Made by a program: the position numbers and the translations under genes. From JAFAXD01 sp035472475 (GTDB lineage Bacteria > Pseudomonadota > Alphaproteobacteria > Rhizobiales > Xanthobacteraceae), in contig DATIPA010000117.1 of the NCBI GenBank assembly GCA_035472475.1, positions 1-25,623 on the forward strand: a stretch of DNA of 25,623 nucleotides, given 5' to 3'. Shown here piece after piece: positions 7,844-16,145 of the stretch (the stretch's first letter is position 1; each line of letters opens with the position of its first letter). The notes below the pieces were generated by a model, which was given only the letters and a program-made list of their open reading frames with translations, ran no database searches and had not been told where the DNA came from.

Positions 7844-9022
7844 ATGTTGTCACGAGCAATCGGCGTCACTGCCGCGATCGCATTGGTCGCCGGCAGCGCG
7901 ATGGCGCAGGACAAGGCTGCGGACAAGTTGAAGATCGGCCTGATCACGACGCTGTCGGGTCCGCCGGCGGCCATCGGCCAGCAGCAGCGCAACGGACTTG
8001 CGCTCGCGCTCAAGGAACTCGGCGGCAAGCTCGGCGGGCGCGAGGTCGAGCTCCTGGTCCAGGACGACGAGCTCAAGCCCGACGTCGCGGTGTCCAAGGT
8101 CAAGGCCTTCATCGAGCGCGACAAGGTCGATTTCGTGGTCGGTCCGGTGTTCTCCAACGTCCTGGCGGCGATCCTCAAGCCGGTGACCGAAAGCGGCACG
8201 TTCATGATCAGCCCCAATGCCGGCACGTCGAGCTTCGCCGGCAAGGACTGCAATCCGAACCTGTTCGTCGTCTCCTATCAGAACGACCAGAATGCCGAGA
8301 CGATGGGCAAGTACGCGCAGGACTCCGGCCTCAAGAAGGTGTTCCTGATGGCGCCCAACTATCAGGCCGGCAAGGACGAGATCGCCGGGTTCAAGCGCTA
8401 CTACAGGGGCGAGGTCGCCGACGAGGTGTACGTTCCGCTCAATCAGCTCGACTACGCGGCCGAACTGTCGAAGATCGCGGCGGCTGGGCCCGACGCCATC
8501 TTCGTGTTCCTGCCGGGTGGCATGGGCGTCAACTTCGTCAAACAGTTCCGCCAAGCCGGGCTGGCCGACAAGGTCAAATTCCTCTCCGCATTCACCGTCG
8601 ACGAGGGAACCTTGCCGGCCCAGCAGGACGCCGCGGTCGGATTCCTTGCGGGCGGAAACTGGGCCCCTAACATGGACACCCCGCAGAGCAAGGCGTTCGT
8701 GGCAGCCTACGAGAAGGAATACGGCGCGGTGCCGGCAACCTACGCGTTCCAGGCCTATGACGCGGTCAAACTGCTCGACAGCGCGCTCAAGATGACCAAG
8801 GGCGACACCACCAACAAGGACGCGTTGCGCGCGGCGCTGAAGAAGGCCGATTTCAAGTCGGTGCGTGGTGACTTCAAGTTCAACACCAATCACTATCCGA
8901 TCCAGAACTTCTATCTGGTCAAGGTCGCGAAACGCCCGGACGGCAAGTATCAGACCGAAATCGTGCAGAAGGTGTTTGGCGACTTTGCCGATCCGTACGC
9001 CGCCGACTGCCCGATGAAGTGA
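7844..9022 (+). CDS. ABC transporter substrate-binding protein, branched-chain amino acid (LivK/HAAT) type
   Basis: This 392-residue periplasmic binding protein starts at the ATG at 7844, with GGGAGGAG just upstream. The signal peptide runs from MLSRAIG through a hydrophobic core to AMA, with cleavage after about residue 21. The mature part has the type I periplasmic-binding fold pattern: LKIGLITTLSGPPAAIGQQQ at the start, then DDELKPDVAVSKVKAFIE, VGPVFSNVLAAI and PNAGTSSFAGKDC. In this family the ligand may be branched-chain amino acids, urea, amides or aromatic acids. It is first in an operon with two permeases and two ATPases, so it is the primary recognition subunit. The ligand is not assignable by eye; many homologues near aromatic-degradation genes bind aromatic acids. 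Confidence 0.93.
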   Translation: MLSRAIGVTAAIALVAGSAMAQDKAADKLKIGLITTLSGPPAAIGQQQRNGLALALKELGGKLGGREVELLVQDDELKPDVAVSKVKAFIERDKVDFVVGPVFSNVLAAILKPVTESGTFMISPNAGTSSFAGKDCNPNLFVVSYQNDQNAETMGKYAQDSGLKKVFLMAPNYQAGKDEIAGFKRYYRGEVADEVYVPLNQLDYAAELSKIAAAGPDAIFVFLPGGMGVNFVKQFRQAGLADKVKFLSAFTVDEGTLPAQQDAAVGFLAGGNWAPNMDTPQSKAFVAAYEKEYGAVPATYAFQAYDAVKLLDSALKMTKGDTTNKDALRAALKKADFKSVRGDFKFNTNHYPIQNFYLVKVAKRPDGKYQTEIVQKVFGDFADPYAADCPMK

Positions 9023-9048
9023 GTTCGACCTTCGCACGGCACAGCGCC

Positions 9049-9080
9049 CACCTCTCTCAGCCTGCGGGGAGAGGGAGCGC
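9049..9080. repeat. Fragment resembling the CTCTCCCC/GGGGAGAG hairpin repeat
   Basis: In the 89-base gap between the binding-protein gene and livH, CACCTCTCTC is followed seven bases later by GGGGAGAGGG. This is a degraded form of the ACCTCTCCCC/GGGGAGAGGT stem seen intact at 16340-16362. It may be an eroded copy of the same palindromic family. Its position inside the operon could also make it an mRNA hairpin separating the highly expressed binding protein from the permeases. Confidence 0.4.
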
Positions 9081-9111
9081 GCCCTCAATCTGGGAAGGCG
9101 CCGTGTAACAG

Positions 9112-10035
9112 ATGCCCATCACCCTCCTCATCGTCCAGATTCTCAACGGCCTGCAGCTCGGCGTGATCCTGTTCCTGATCGCGGCCGGGCTGACGCTGGT
9201 GTTCGGGGTGATGAATTTCGTCAACCTCGCCCACGGCGTCCAATACATGCTCGGCGCCTATCTGGCGGTGATGTTTTATGGACTAACCGAGAACTTCGCT
9301 GCCGCGCTGGTGCTGGCGCTGGCAATGGCTTTGCTCCTCGGTCTCGCGCTCGAGTTCGCGGTTTTTCGCCATCTCTACGACCGCGACCATCTCGATCAGG
9401 TGATCGCGACGCTGGGCGTGATCCTTTTCGTGAACCAGGGCGTGAAGTTCTTATGGGGGGCCGCGCCTCTGTCGCTGCCGATCCCGGACATTCTGTCGGG
9501 CTCGGTGGTGCTGATGCCTGGCCTGCTCTATCCGGTGTGGCGCCTCGTGGTGATCCTGGCCGGCCTGCTGGTCGCGGCCCTCCTGTTCATTCTCGTGGCC
9601 TATACGCGGGTCGGCATGCTGGTGCGCGCGGGCGCGACCAATGCCCCCATGGTGTCGGCGCTCGGCGTCAATATTCGCCGCCTGTTCATGATCGTGTTCG
9701 GCTTCGGCACCATGCTGGCGGGATTCGCCGGCGTTATGGTGGCGCCGATCCTGTCGGTCGAACCCGGCATGGGCGACAGCATCCTGATTCTCGCCTTCGT
9801 GGTGATCGTGATCGGGGGCATCGGCTCTATTCGCGGCGCGTTTCTGGGCGCGCTCCTAATCGGGCTCGTCGATACGCTCGGGCGCTCGTTCTCGGTCGAC
9901 CTCCTGCGCCTGGTCCTCGACCCCTCGGCGGCGCGCACCGTCGGCCCGGCGCTCGCGTCCATGCTGATCTATCTATTGATGGCGCTGGTGCTGTTCATCC
10001 GTCCGGCCGGGCTGTTCCCGGCCCAAGGCCGCTGA
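9112..10035 (+). CDS. livH: Branched-chain amino acid-type ABC transporter permease LivH
   Basis: This 307-residue integral membrane protein has about eight hydrophobic segments. The family-typical region GLTLVFGVMNFVNLAHG lies near residues 27-43, and the cytoplasmic coupling region includes VRAGATNAPMVSALGVNIRRLFMIVFG. The glycine-rich IVIGGIGSIRGAFLGALLIG stretch is also characteristic. It forms a heterodimeric channel with LivM. It starts 89 bases after the binding protein, with GGAAGG upstream, and ends one base before livM, so the operon is contiguous. The symbol denotes family only; the substrate need not be leucine. Confidence 0.93.
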   Translation: MPITLLIVQILNGLQLGVILFLIAAGLTLVFGVMNFVNLAHGVQYMLGAYLAVMFYGLTENFAAALVLALAMALLLGLALEFAVFRHLYDRDHLDQVIATLGVILFVNQGVKFLWGAAPLSLPIPDILSGSVVLMPGLLYPVWRLVVILAGLLVAALLFILVAYTRVGMLVRAGATNAPMVSALGVNIRRLFMIVFGFGTMLAGFAGVMVAPILSVEPGMGDSILILAFVVIVIGGIGSIRGAFLGALLIGLVDTLGRSFSVDLLRLVLDPSAARTVGPALASMLIYLLMALVLFIRPAGLFPAQGR

Positions 10036-10036
10036 G

Positions 10037-11014
10037 ATGGTGGCCCTCCCCGCGCCCGCGGCGCAACGTAGCGCGCCGGCCGACGTAATCGCCCCGGCGC
10101 TGATCTTCGTCGCGCTTGCAGCCGTGCCACTCGTCGCGTCCGTCGGGGCGCAAACCTACGTGTTGGACCTGGTCTCCCGCATCATGATCTTCGCGATCGC
10201 GGCCGTGGCGCTCGACGTCCTGATCGGATACGGCGGATTGATCTCGTTCGGCCACGCGGCCTTTGTCGGGCTTGGCGCCTACGCGGTCGGCATCCTCAGC
10301 GCGCACGGGTTTGGCGACGCGCTGATCGCGCTGCCGGTTGCGCTCGCCGCCTCGGCGCTATTTGCGCTTGCGACCGGCGCCGTCTGCCTGCGCACGCACG
10401 GCGTCTACTTCATCATGATCACGCTCGCGTTCAGCCAGATGATGTTCTTTACCGCGGCCTCGCTCGCACCCTATGGGGGTGACGACGGACTGACGGTGCG
10501 TGCGCGCAGCACGATCGCCGGTTTCGCGCTCATGCGCGATGCGCTGTCGTTCTACTACATCGTGTTTGCTTGCCTGCTCGCGACCTACCTCCTGTGCCGC
10601 GCGCTGCTCGGCTCGCGCTTTGGTCGCGTGTTTTGCGGCGGGCGCGAGAACCCGATCCGCATGGCAAGTATCGGGTATGACGTGTTCCGCTATCAGCTCG
10701 TCGCCTACGTGATCGCCGGCGCGATCGGCGGCCTCTCCGGTTTTTTGCTCGCCAATGCGGTCGAGTTCGTGAGCCCGGCCTACATGTCGTGGCAGCGCTC
10801 GGGCGAGCTTGTCATCATGGTGCTATTGGGCGGCATGGGCACGCTCTACGGCGCGGTGATGGGCGCCGCCGCATTCGTGTTGGCCGAGGAATGGCTCTCC
10901 GGCCTGACCGAGCACTGGAAAATGATCTTCGGACCGCTGCTGGTGCTGGTCGTCCTGTTCGCGCGCGGCGGACTCGTCGGCCTCGCCGCACGGCTCGTGA
11001 GGTCCAAGGCATGA
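10037..11014 (+). CDS. livM: Branched-chain amino acid-type ABC transporter permease LivM
   Basis: This 325-residue membrane permease has the LivM hallmark YGGLISFGHAAFVGLGAYAVG near residue 65 and the HGVYFIMITLAFSQMMFF segment. The C-terminal part includes VAYVIAGAIGGLSGFLLA and GGMGTLYGAVMGAAAF. Length matches the family. It begins one base after the livH stop, and its last four bases (ATGA) overlap the livG start, indicating translational coupling. With LivH it forms the membrane pore of the transporter. Confidence 0.93.
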   Translation: MVALPAPAAQRSAPADVIAPALIFVALAAVPLVASVGAQTYVLDLVSRIMIFAIAAVALDVLIGYGGLISFGHAAFVGLGAYAVGILSAHGFGDALIALPVALAASALFALATGAVCLRTHGVYFIMITLAFSQMMFFTAASLAPYGGDDGLTVRARSTIAGFALMRDALSFYYIVFACLLATYLLCRALLGSRFGRVFCGGRENPIRMASIGYDVFRYQLVAYVIAGAIGGLSGFLLANAVEFVSPAYMSWQRSGELVIMVLLGGMGTLYGAVMGAAAFVLAEEWLSGLTEHWKMIFGPLLVLVVLFARGGLVGLAARLVRSKA

Positions 11015-11763
11015 GCGAGCCGGTGCTGCGGATCGAAGCGCTCTGCAAGCATTTCGGGGGCCTCCTTGTCACCGACAGCGTGACGCTCGCGATCAATCCC
11101 GGGGAACTGCACGCGGTGATCGGGCCGAACGGCGCCGGCAAAACCACGTTAATCAATCAGATCTCCGGCCTGATCAGGCCCGACGCCGGCCGCATCGAGC
11201 TCGGCGGACGCGACGTGACCGCGCTGCCGACGCATGCACGTGCCGCGCTCGGGGTTGCGCGCTCGTTCCAGATCACCTCGGTGCTGCCGCGCTTCTCCGC
11301 ACTGCAGAACGTGGCGCTGGCGGTGCAGGCACGCTCCGGATCGAGCTTCCGGTTCTTCGGCCGCGCCGATCATGAGCGGGCTCTCAATGAGGAGGCCGAA
11401 GCGGTGCTGGCCGAGGTCGGGCTCGGCGCGCGGGCGCACGTGCCCGCGCTGGCGCTCTCGCACGGCGAGAAGCGCGTGCTCGAGCTTGCGATTGCGCTGG
11501 CCATGCGCCCGAAACTCCTGTTGCTGGACGAACCCATGGCCGGCATCGGCCGCGACGAAACCGAACGGCTGATCGCGGTGCTGCGCGCCCTCAAAGGCCG
11601 CTTTCCGGTTCTCCTCGTCGAACACGACATGACCGCCGTGTTCGCGCTCGCGGATCGCATATCGGTGTTGATCTATGGGCGCATTCTGGCGAGCGGCGCG
11701 CCCGACGTGGTGCGGGCCGACCCGGCGGTGATCGCAGCCTACCTCGGCGACGAGATGGAATGA
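11011..11763 (+). CDS. livG: ABC transporter ATP-binding protein LivG
   Basis: This 250-residue ATPase starts at the ATG overlapping the livM stop. Walker A is GPNGAGKTT (residues 38-46) and Walker B is LLLLDEPMAGIG, followed by the switch histidine in VEHDM. The signature motif reads LSHGEKRVLE rather than the commoner LivG LSYGQQRRLE. This is closer to what I recall of the urea transporter subunit UrtD (LSHGQ). That may hint at a urea/amide-type branch, but the call is weak. It ends with an ATGA overlap into livF. Confidence 0.93.
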   Translation: MSEPVLRIEALCKHFGGLLVTDSVTLAINPGELHAVIGPNGAGKTTLINQISGLIRPDAGRIELGGRDVTALPTHARAALGVARSFQITSVLPRFSALQNVALAVQARSGSSFRFFGRADHERALNEEAEAVLAEVGLGARAHVPALALSHGEKRVLELAIALAMRPKLLLLDEPMAGIGRDETERLIAVLRALKGRFPVLLVEHDMTAVFALADRISVLIYGRILASGAPDVVRADPAVIAAYLGDEME

Positions 11764-12461
11764 TGCTGAGCGTGCAAAACCTCGCTGCCGGCTACGGCCC
11801 CGCCCAGGTGCTGTACGACATCAGCTTTGAAGTGCGGCCCGGCGAAGTGGTGACCCTGCTCGGCCGCAACGGCATGGGCAAGACCACCACGATCCTGACC
11901 CTGATGGGGCTGGTGGCGGCGCGCGGCGGCGCCGCGCGCTTCGATGGCATGTCGCTGATTGGGCTTCCGCCCTACCGCGTGGCGCAGGCCGGGCTCGGCC
12001 TCGTTCCGGAAGGCCGTCAAATCTTTCCGGCCCTGACCTTGGAAGAAAACCTGATCGCAACCGCGGCCGCTCGCTTCGGCCCGCCACGCTGGACGATCGA
12101 GCGCATCTACACGCTGTTTCCGAAGCTGGCGGAGCGCCGCCTCCACATGGGCAATCAATTGTCGGGCGGCGAACAGCAAATGCTGGCGATCGGCCGGGCG
12201 CTGATGACCAACCCCAAGCTGATCATTTTGGACGAGGCGACCGAAGGCCTGGCGCCGCTGGTGCGGACCGAGGTATGGGCAGGCCTCGCGCGCCTCAAAG
12301 CGGAGGGTCAGGCCATACTGCTGGTCGACAAGCACCTCGACGCGCTCCAAAGGCTTGCCGACCGGCACGTCGTGATCGAAAAAGGGCATGTTGTATGGAG
12401 CGGAACGTCCGCCGCGCTTGCCGCCGATCCGACCGTGCGCCAACGCTATCTGCAGGTGTGA
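11760..12461 (+). CDS. livF: ABC transporter ATP-binding protein LivF
   Basis: This 233-residue ATPase has Walker A GRNGMGKTT near residues 37-45, the LivF-typical LVPEGRQIFPALTLEENL, signature LSGGEQQMLAIGRAL, and Walker B LIILDEATEGLAP. The start overlaps the livG stop (ATGA), so the two ATPases are translationally coupled and act as a heterodimer. It is followed after six bases by an unrelated solute-binding protein gene in the same operon. Confidence 0.94.
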   Translation: MMLSVQNLAAGYGPAQVLYDISFEVRPGEVVTLLGRNGMGKTTTILTLMGLVAARGGAARFDGMSLIGLPPYRVAQAGLGLVPEGRQIFPALTLEENLIATAAARFGPPRWTIERIYTLFPKLAERRLHMGNQLSGGEQQMLAIGRALMTNPKLIILDEATEGLAPLVRTEVWAGLARLKAEGQAILLVDKHLDALQRLADRHVVIEKGHVVWSGTSAALAADPTVRQRYLQV

Positions 12462-12467
12462 GACGCC

Positions 12468-13490
12468 ATGAAACGAGCCGCTCAAGCATGGTTCGGCGCC
12501 GCGCTGATGATGCTCGCCGCCGCGACGGCGTCGGCGCAAACCGTACCGGATTGGGACGCTGTCATCGCCGCCGCTAAGCGCGAGGGCCAAGTCGTCGTCT
12601 ACTCGACCTACATGTCGCCCAAGACGCATCAGGCGGTCGGCGAAGCGTTCGAGAGGAAATACGGGATCCGGGTCGAGCTGCTGCAGGGGCGCGGCGAGAT
12701 CCGCGAGCGCGTACGTATCGAGCAGGCGAGCGGGCGCTATCTCGGCGATGTGCTGCATACCGCGATCACGGTCGCGATCCGGGCGCGCGACGAGAACCAT
12801 AGCCTGCAGCCGCTCGGGCCGATGCCCGGCCTCGCGCGCCTGAAGCCCGAGTTCAAGCGTCGCGCCGACGATTACATGGCGCCGATCTTCACCATCAACT
12901 ACGGGATCCTGGTTAACACCCGCCTGGTCAAGCCCGGAGATCAACCAGGCGGCTGGCAGGACCTGCTCGATCCGAAATGGAAGGGCAAGATTCTGGCCGA
13001 TGACCCGCGCGCGTCCGGCGGCGGCCGGGTCATGTTTCACATGACCTACGACAAGTTCGGCCGCGGCTTTCAGGAGAAGCTTGCGACCCAGGAGCTCGCG
13101 TTTGCGCGCGACTACCAGGAATCCGTGCGCCGGGTGGCGCGCGGGGAATATCCGATCTACGTGCCGTTCATCCTGTCCGAGGTCGCAAACCTGCGCGGGC
13201 TGCCGGTGAGCTATGTGATCCCGCGCGAAGGCGTGACCTACGGATCCTACGCGTCGACCATTCTGAAGAACCCCCCGCACCCGAATGCCGCCCGGCTGAT
13301 GGCGGATTTCTACCTATCGGACGAGGCGCAGGCGGTTTACGCGCGCTCCGGCCACGGCATCACCATCATGGATCTGGCCGAGAAGCTGCCGCCGGAGATC
13401 GAAAAACTCGCGAACGTACCGCCGCTGGTCGATGAGGATTTCACCCGCATCGACGAGATGTTCGCCAACGCCCGCGCGATCTACAAATAG
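12468..13490 (+). CDS. Second extracellular solute-binding protein (type II, Fe3+/thiamine-type PBP2 family)
   Basis: This 340-residue exported protein has a clear signal peptide (hydrophobic WFGAALMMLAAAT, cleavage after ASA near residue 23). The mature region begins WDAVIAAAKREGQVVVYSTY and continues with FERKYGIRVELLQGRG, typical of the iron/polyamine-type class II binding proteins. The motifs INYGILVNTRLVKPGDQPGG and DLLDPKWKGKILADDP fit that family, which often accompanies Fe3+ or phosphonate-type importers. It begins six bases after livF and has no matching permease nearby. It therefore appears to be a second receptor carried by a LivKHMGF operon, although its fold belongs to a different transporter class. 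Its ligand is unknown. Confidence 0.88.
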   Translation: MKRAAQAWFGAALMMLAAATASAQTVPDWDAVIAAAKREGQVVVYSTYMSPKTHQAVGEAFERKYGIRVELLQGRGEIRERVRIEQASGRYLGDVLHTAITVAIRARDENHSLQPLGPMPGLARLKPEFKRRADDYMAPIFTINYGILVNTRLVKPGDQPGGWQDLLDPKWKGKILADDPRASGGGRVMFHMTYDKFGRGFQEKLATQELAFARDYQESVRRVARGEYPIYVPFILSEVANLRGLPVSYVIPREGVTYGSYASTILKNPPHPNAARLMADFYLSDEAQAVYARSGHGITIMDLAEKLPPEIEKLANVPPLVDEDFTRIDEMFANARAIYK

Positions 13491-13520
13491 GGATAGGTCA
13501 ACCCGACGACGCGCGGTCGG

Positions 13521-13934
13521 TCACACTTCAACGACCACGTAGCTCTCTTCCACGCGCACCGGAAAGGTCTCGGCCGCGTAGGGTCCTTTCACCAGCTCGG
13601 CGCCCGGCTCGACCGCGGTTTTGAATTGCCTGATCTTGAGATCGTTGGGGTCGCACCAGGACTGGCCGGTGCGGATGTCGAACTCCCAGCCGTGCCAGGG
13701 GCAGCGCACGAATTCGCCCTTGCGGGTGATGCTGTAGGTGCCGGGACCGTTCGATCGCACGAGGCCGACCACGCGGCCCTCGCACATCGGCCCGCCGGCG
13801 TGCGGGCAGCGGTTGGCGAGCGCAAAGAACGCGCCGTCGACGTTGAACACGCCGATCTCCCGGCCCTTGATGGTGACGAGCTTCCTTTCGCCCGGCTTGA
13901 TCTCGCTCGTGGCGGCGACGACGTGATGGCTCAT
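13521..13934 (-). CDS. Rieske [2Fe-2S] ferredoxin-like protein
   Basis: This 137-residue protein has both Rieske cluster motifs: CPHAGGP (C43, H45) and CPWHGWEFD (C78, H81). The spacing between the motifs is 32 residues, roughly twice that of ordinary Rieske ferredoxins (about 15-17). The insert covers CEGRVVGLVRSNGPGTYSI. There is no transmembrane helix, so it is soluble. It lies seven bases after the stop of the first amidohydrolase on the same strand and is the last gene of that three-gene operon. It would pass electrons to a partner oxygenase or act as a redox or structural partner of the hydrolases. No oxygenase alpha subunit is seen in the window. Confidence 0.9.
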   Translation of the reverse strand: MSHHVVAATSEIKPGERKLVTIKGREIGVFNVDGAFFALANRCPHAGGPMCEGRVVGLVRSNGPGTYSITRKGEFVRCPWHGWEFDIRTGQSWCDPNDLKIRQFKTAVEPGAELVKGPYAAETFPVRVEESYVVVEV

Positions 13935-13941
13935 CGCAAAC

Positions 13942-15039
13942 TTACAGTCGATACAACGCCTTGGCGTTCTCGCGGAAAATCCGCGCGCGCTGGCTTTCGG
14001 TCAGGTTGATCTTGAAGGTATAGCGCGGATCGTCGAAATCCCAGTGCGGGTAGTCGGTCGAGAACACCAGCCGGTCCCAGCCGAGCCAGTCGATCACATC
14101 GGTGAGATGCGCCCCGTTCTCGGGCTCCGCGATCGGCTGGCTGGCAAACCAGAAATGCTCGCGCAGGTATTCCGACGGCGGACGCTTCACGTGCGGCACT
14201 TCGGTGCGCATGCGCGCCCAGTGCTTGTCCATGCGCCAGCCGAACGCGGGTGCCCAGGTGAAGCCGCCCTCGATCAGACAGACGCGCAGCTTGGGAAAGC
14301 GCTCGAACACGCCCTCGAAGATCAGGCTTGCCATCACGCCTTGCATGCCGGACTCGAACGAGTAGTGCTCCTGCATGTAGTAGGTCGGCCAGCCCGAACC
14401 GGTCGACGGATGTCCGCCGCTCGCGCCCGCCGGATGCAGCCCGATCGGCAGGCCTGCCGCTTCCGCTGCGGCGAAAATCGGCCAGTAGCGCCGGCGGCCG
14501 AGCGGCTCGGAGGTGCGCGGCGAGACGATGATCTGGCGGAACGCGGTATCGAGCGCGCGCGCTTCGATCTCGGCAACCGAAGTTGCCGCATCCTCCTGCG
14601 GCACCACGATGCCGGCGCGCAGGCGCGGCTCGGGCTTCACCCACTCCTCGAGCTGCCACTCGTTGACCGCGTGCGAGAGCGCCGCCGCAAAATCCTGGTT
14701 CTGTTCCTCCATGCCGCCGCGCGCGAGCGCGACCAGCATGCCGATCTCGACGCCGTTGCGGTCGAGATGCTGCGTGCGCATCAGCGGCAGATCGGACCCG
14801 GGCGGGCCGCCGTCCGCCGGATAGGCGTCGACGCGCTGGCCAGCGGCCTGCATGCGCGGATGCGTGAGCTGTCCGTTGAGGCCCTGGCGGATATGCGCCC
14901 CGTAGGTCTTGGCATGATCCTGCCAGCGTTCCGACAGGTAAGGACGCAGCGCGGCGGGCGACTTGTGGGTCGGATGGATGTCGCAGTCGACGATCGCCAG
15001 CCGCTGCTGCAGGGCTTTCTCCCGGACCGGCGCGTTCAC
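13942..15039 (-). CDS. Amidohydrolase family 2 protein (ACMSD-like metal-dependent hydrolase/decarboxylase), copy A
   Basis: This 365-residue TIM-barrel enzyme belongs to the amidohydrolase-2 group. The N-terminal metal motif is DCDIHP (D20, H22), a mid-protein His lies in GLPIGLHPAG, LIEGGFTW follows, and the metal Asp is in FSTDYPHWDFD (D329). The family includes ACMSD-type decarboxylases and hydrolases of cyclic or aromatic carboxylates. It overlaps the stop of its paralogue by four bases (15036-15039) and precedes the Rieske gene. The two amidohydrolases share the same motifs but differ widely elsewhere, so this is an old duplication or a heteromeric pair rather than a fresh copy. Confidence 0.9.
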   Translation of the reverse strand: MNAPVREKALQQRLAIVDCDIHPTHKSPAALRPYLSERWQDHAKTYGAHIRQGLNGQLTHPRMQAAGQRVDAYPADGGPPGSDLPLMRTQHLDRNGVEIGMLVALARGGMEEQNQDFAAALSHAVNEWQLEEWVKPEPRLRAGIVVPQEDAATSVAEIEARALDTAFRQIIVSPRTSEPLGRRRYWPIFAAAEAAGLPIGLHPAGASGGHPSTGSGWPTYYMQEHYSFESGMQGVMASLIFEGVFERFPKLRVCLIEGGFTWAPAFGWRMDKHWARMRTEVPHVKRPPSEYLREHFWFASQPIAEPENGAHLTDVIDWLGWDRLVFSTDYPHWDFDDPRYTFKINLTESQRARIFRENAKALYRL

Positions 15040-16145
15040 GGCACTTTCTCCTCACTCGTTTGCGATTTGCCCACGATTCTAGTGCTTCCCGCGAGCCGCG
15101 GATAGGTCGCGAGCGGATTGTCGACCAGCATGCGGCGCATGGTGGCCTCCGGCAGGCCAACGGGCAGCGCGTCGAGCCCGTCGAAATGCCAGTGCGGATA
15201 GTCTGTCGAGAACAGCAGCACCTCGTCGGATCCGATGTGGTCGAGCGTGCGCGCGAGTTTGTCGGCGTCCGGCGCGTCGACCGGCTGCAGGGTGAAGCGC
15301 ACGTGCTCGCGCACGATCTCGGCCGGCGCGCGGTCGAGCCACGGCACCTCCGCGCGCACGCCGCGCCATTCCTTGTTGGCGCGCCAGAGCAGCGTCGGCA
15401 GCCAGGTGAAGCCGGCCTCGCTGCACACGAGTTTGAGTTTCGGAAACTGCTGGAACACGCCTTCCGCAATGAAGCTGATCAGCACGTTCTCGAACGCGGT
15501 CGAGTTGGCGACGTAATCCTCGACTTGATAGGACGGCCAGCCCGAATAGGTCGGCGCCGTCCGGAACGTGCTACCGGCGTGCAGCGCGATCGGCAGCCCG
15601 TGCCGCTCGGCCGCCTGATAGACCGGCCAGTAGCGGCGATCACCGGCGAGCGCGTCGCCCATCACCAGGCTGAGCACCTGCACGAAGCGCTGATCGCCCG
15701 CGAGCCGCTCGATCTCGCGCACCGCGAGCTCCGGGTTCTGCATCGGCAGCAGCATCGAGGCGCGCAAGCGCGGATCGCGGTCGAGCAGCTCGCGCGCGGT
15801 CCAGTCGTTGATCGCCGAGCACAGCACCGCGGCCATGTCGGCGTTAAAGAGCGCCACCGCGCCATGCAGCACGTTGCAGATCGCGATCGACGACCCGAAC
15901 GCATCGAGCGCCTGCCGGCGCAGCGCCGCCACGTCGCTGCCCGGAATGCCGTTCTCCACCCGCCAGTCCGGCCGGCAGCTCGCCGGCGCGTTGGGCGGAA
16001 AACTCATCAGCGTGAACGGATAGCGCTCGATGTGACGGTTGAGGAACTGGTCGTGCCAGTAGTCGGGCAGATACGGCAGCAGCGCCGCGGTCGACGGCAC
16101 GGCCGGATGCATGTCGCAATCAATGGCGCCGGGGGGAACTTGCAT
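15036..16145 (-). CDS. Amidohydrolase family 2 protein, copy B
   Basis: This 369-residue paralogue of copy A has IDCDMHP (D11, H13), GLPIALHAGS, VCSEAGFTWLPTLLW and FSTDYPHWHFD (D315), so the expected metal-site residues are retained. It is the first gene of a minus-strand operon (copy B, copy A, Rieske) with ATGA coupling to copy A. Its N-terminus begins close to the metal motif with almost no leader. The C-terminus ends in a charged SQTSEEKVP tail. Substrate unknown; position opposite an import operon suggests that imported compounds may be substrates. Confidence 0.9.
   Translation of the reverse strand: MQVPPGAIDCDMHPAVPSTAALLPYLPDYWHDQFLNRHIERYPFTLMSFPPNAPASCRPDWRVENGIPGSDVAALRRQALDAFGSSIAICNVLHGAVALFNADMAAVLCSAINDWTARELLDRDPRLRASMLLPMQNPELAVREIERLAGDQRFVQVLSLVMGDALAGDRRYWPVYQAAERHGLPIALHAGSTFRTAPTYSGWPSYQVEDYVANSTAFENVLISFIAEGVFQQFPKLKLVCSEAGFTWLPTLLWRANKEWRGVRAEVPWLDRAPAEIVREHVRFTLQPVDAPDADKLARTLDHIGSDEVLLFSTDYPHWHFDGLDALPVGLPEATMRRMLVDNPLATYPRLAGSTRIVGKSQTSEEKVP

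Noticed and set aside
11739..13280. Long open frame (over 500 codons) on the minus strand opposite livF and the second binding protein
   Set aside because: It is an antisense shadow of high-GC coding sequence; the translation is Arg/His/Gly-rich with no domain motif, while the plus strand encodes recognisable proteins.
13931..15469. Long open frame on the same strand as the amidohydrolases but in another phase
   Set aside because: It is Arg/Ala-rich low-complexity translation and both amidohydrolases in the other frames carry complete motifs.
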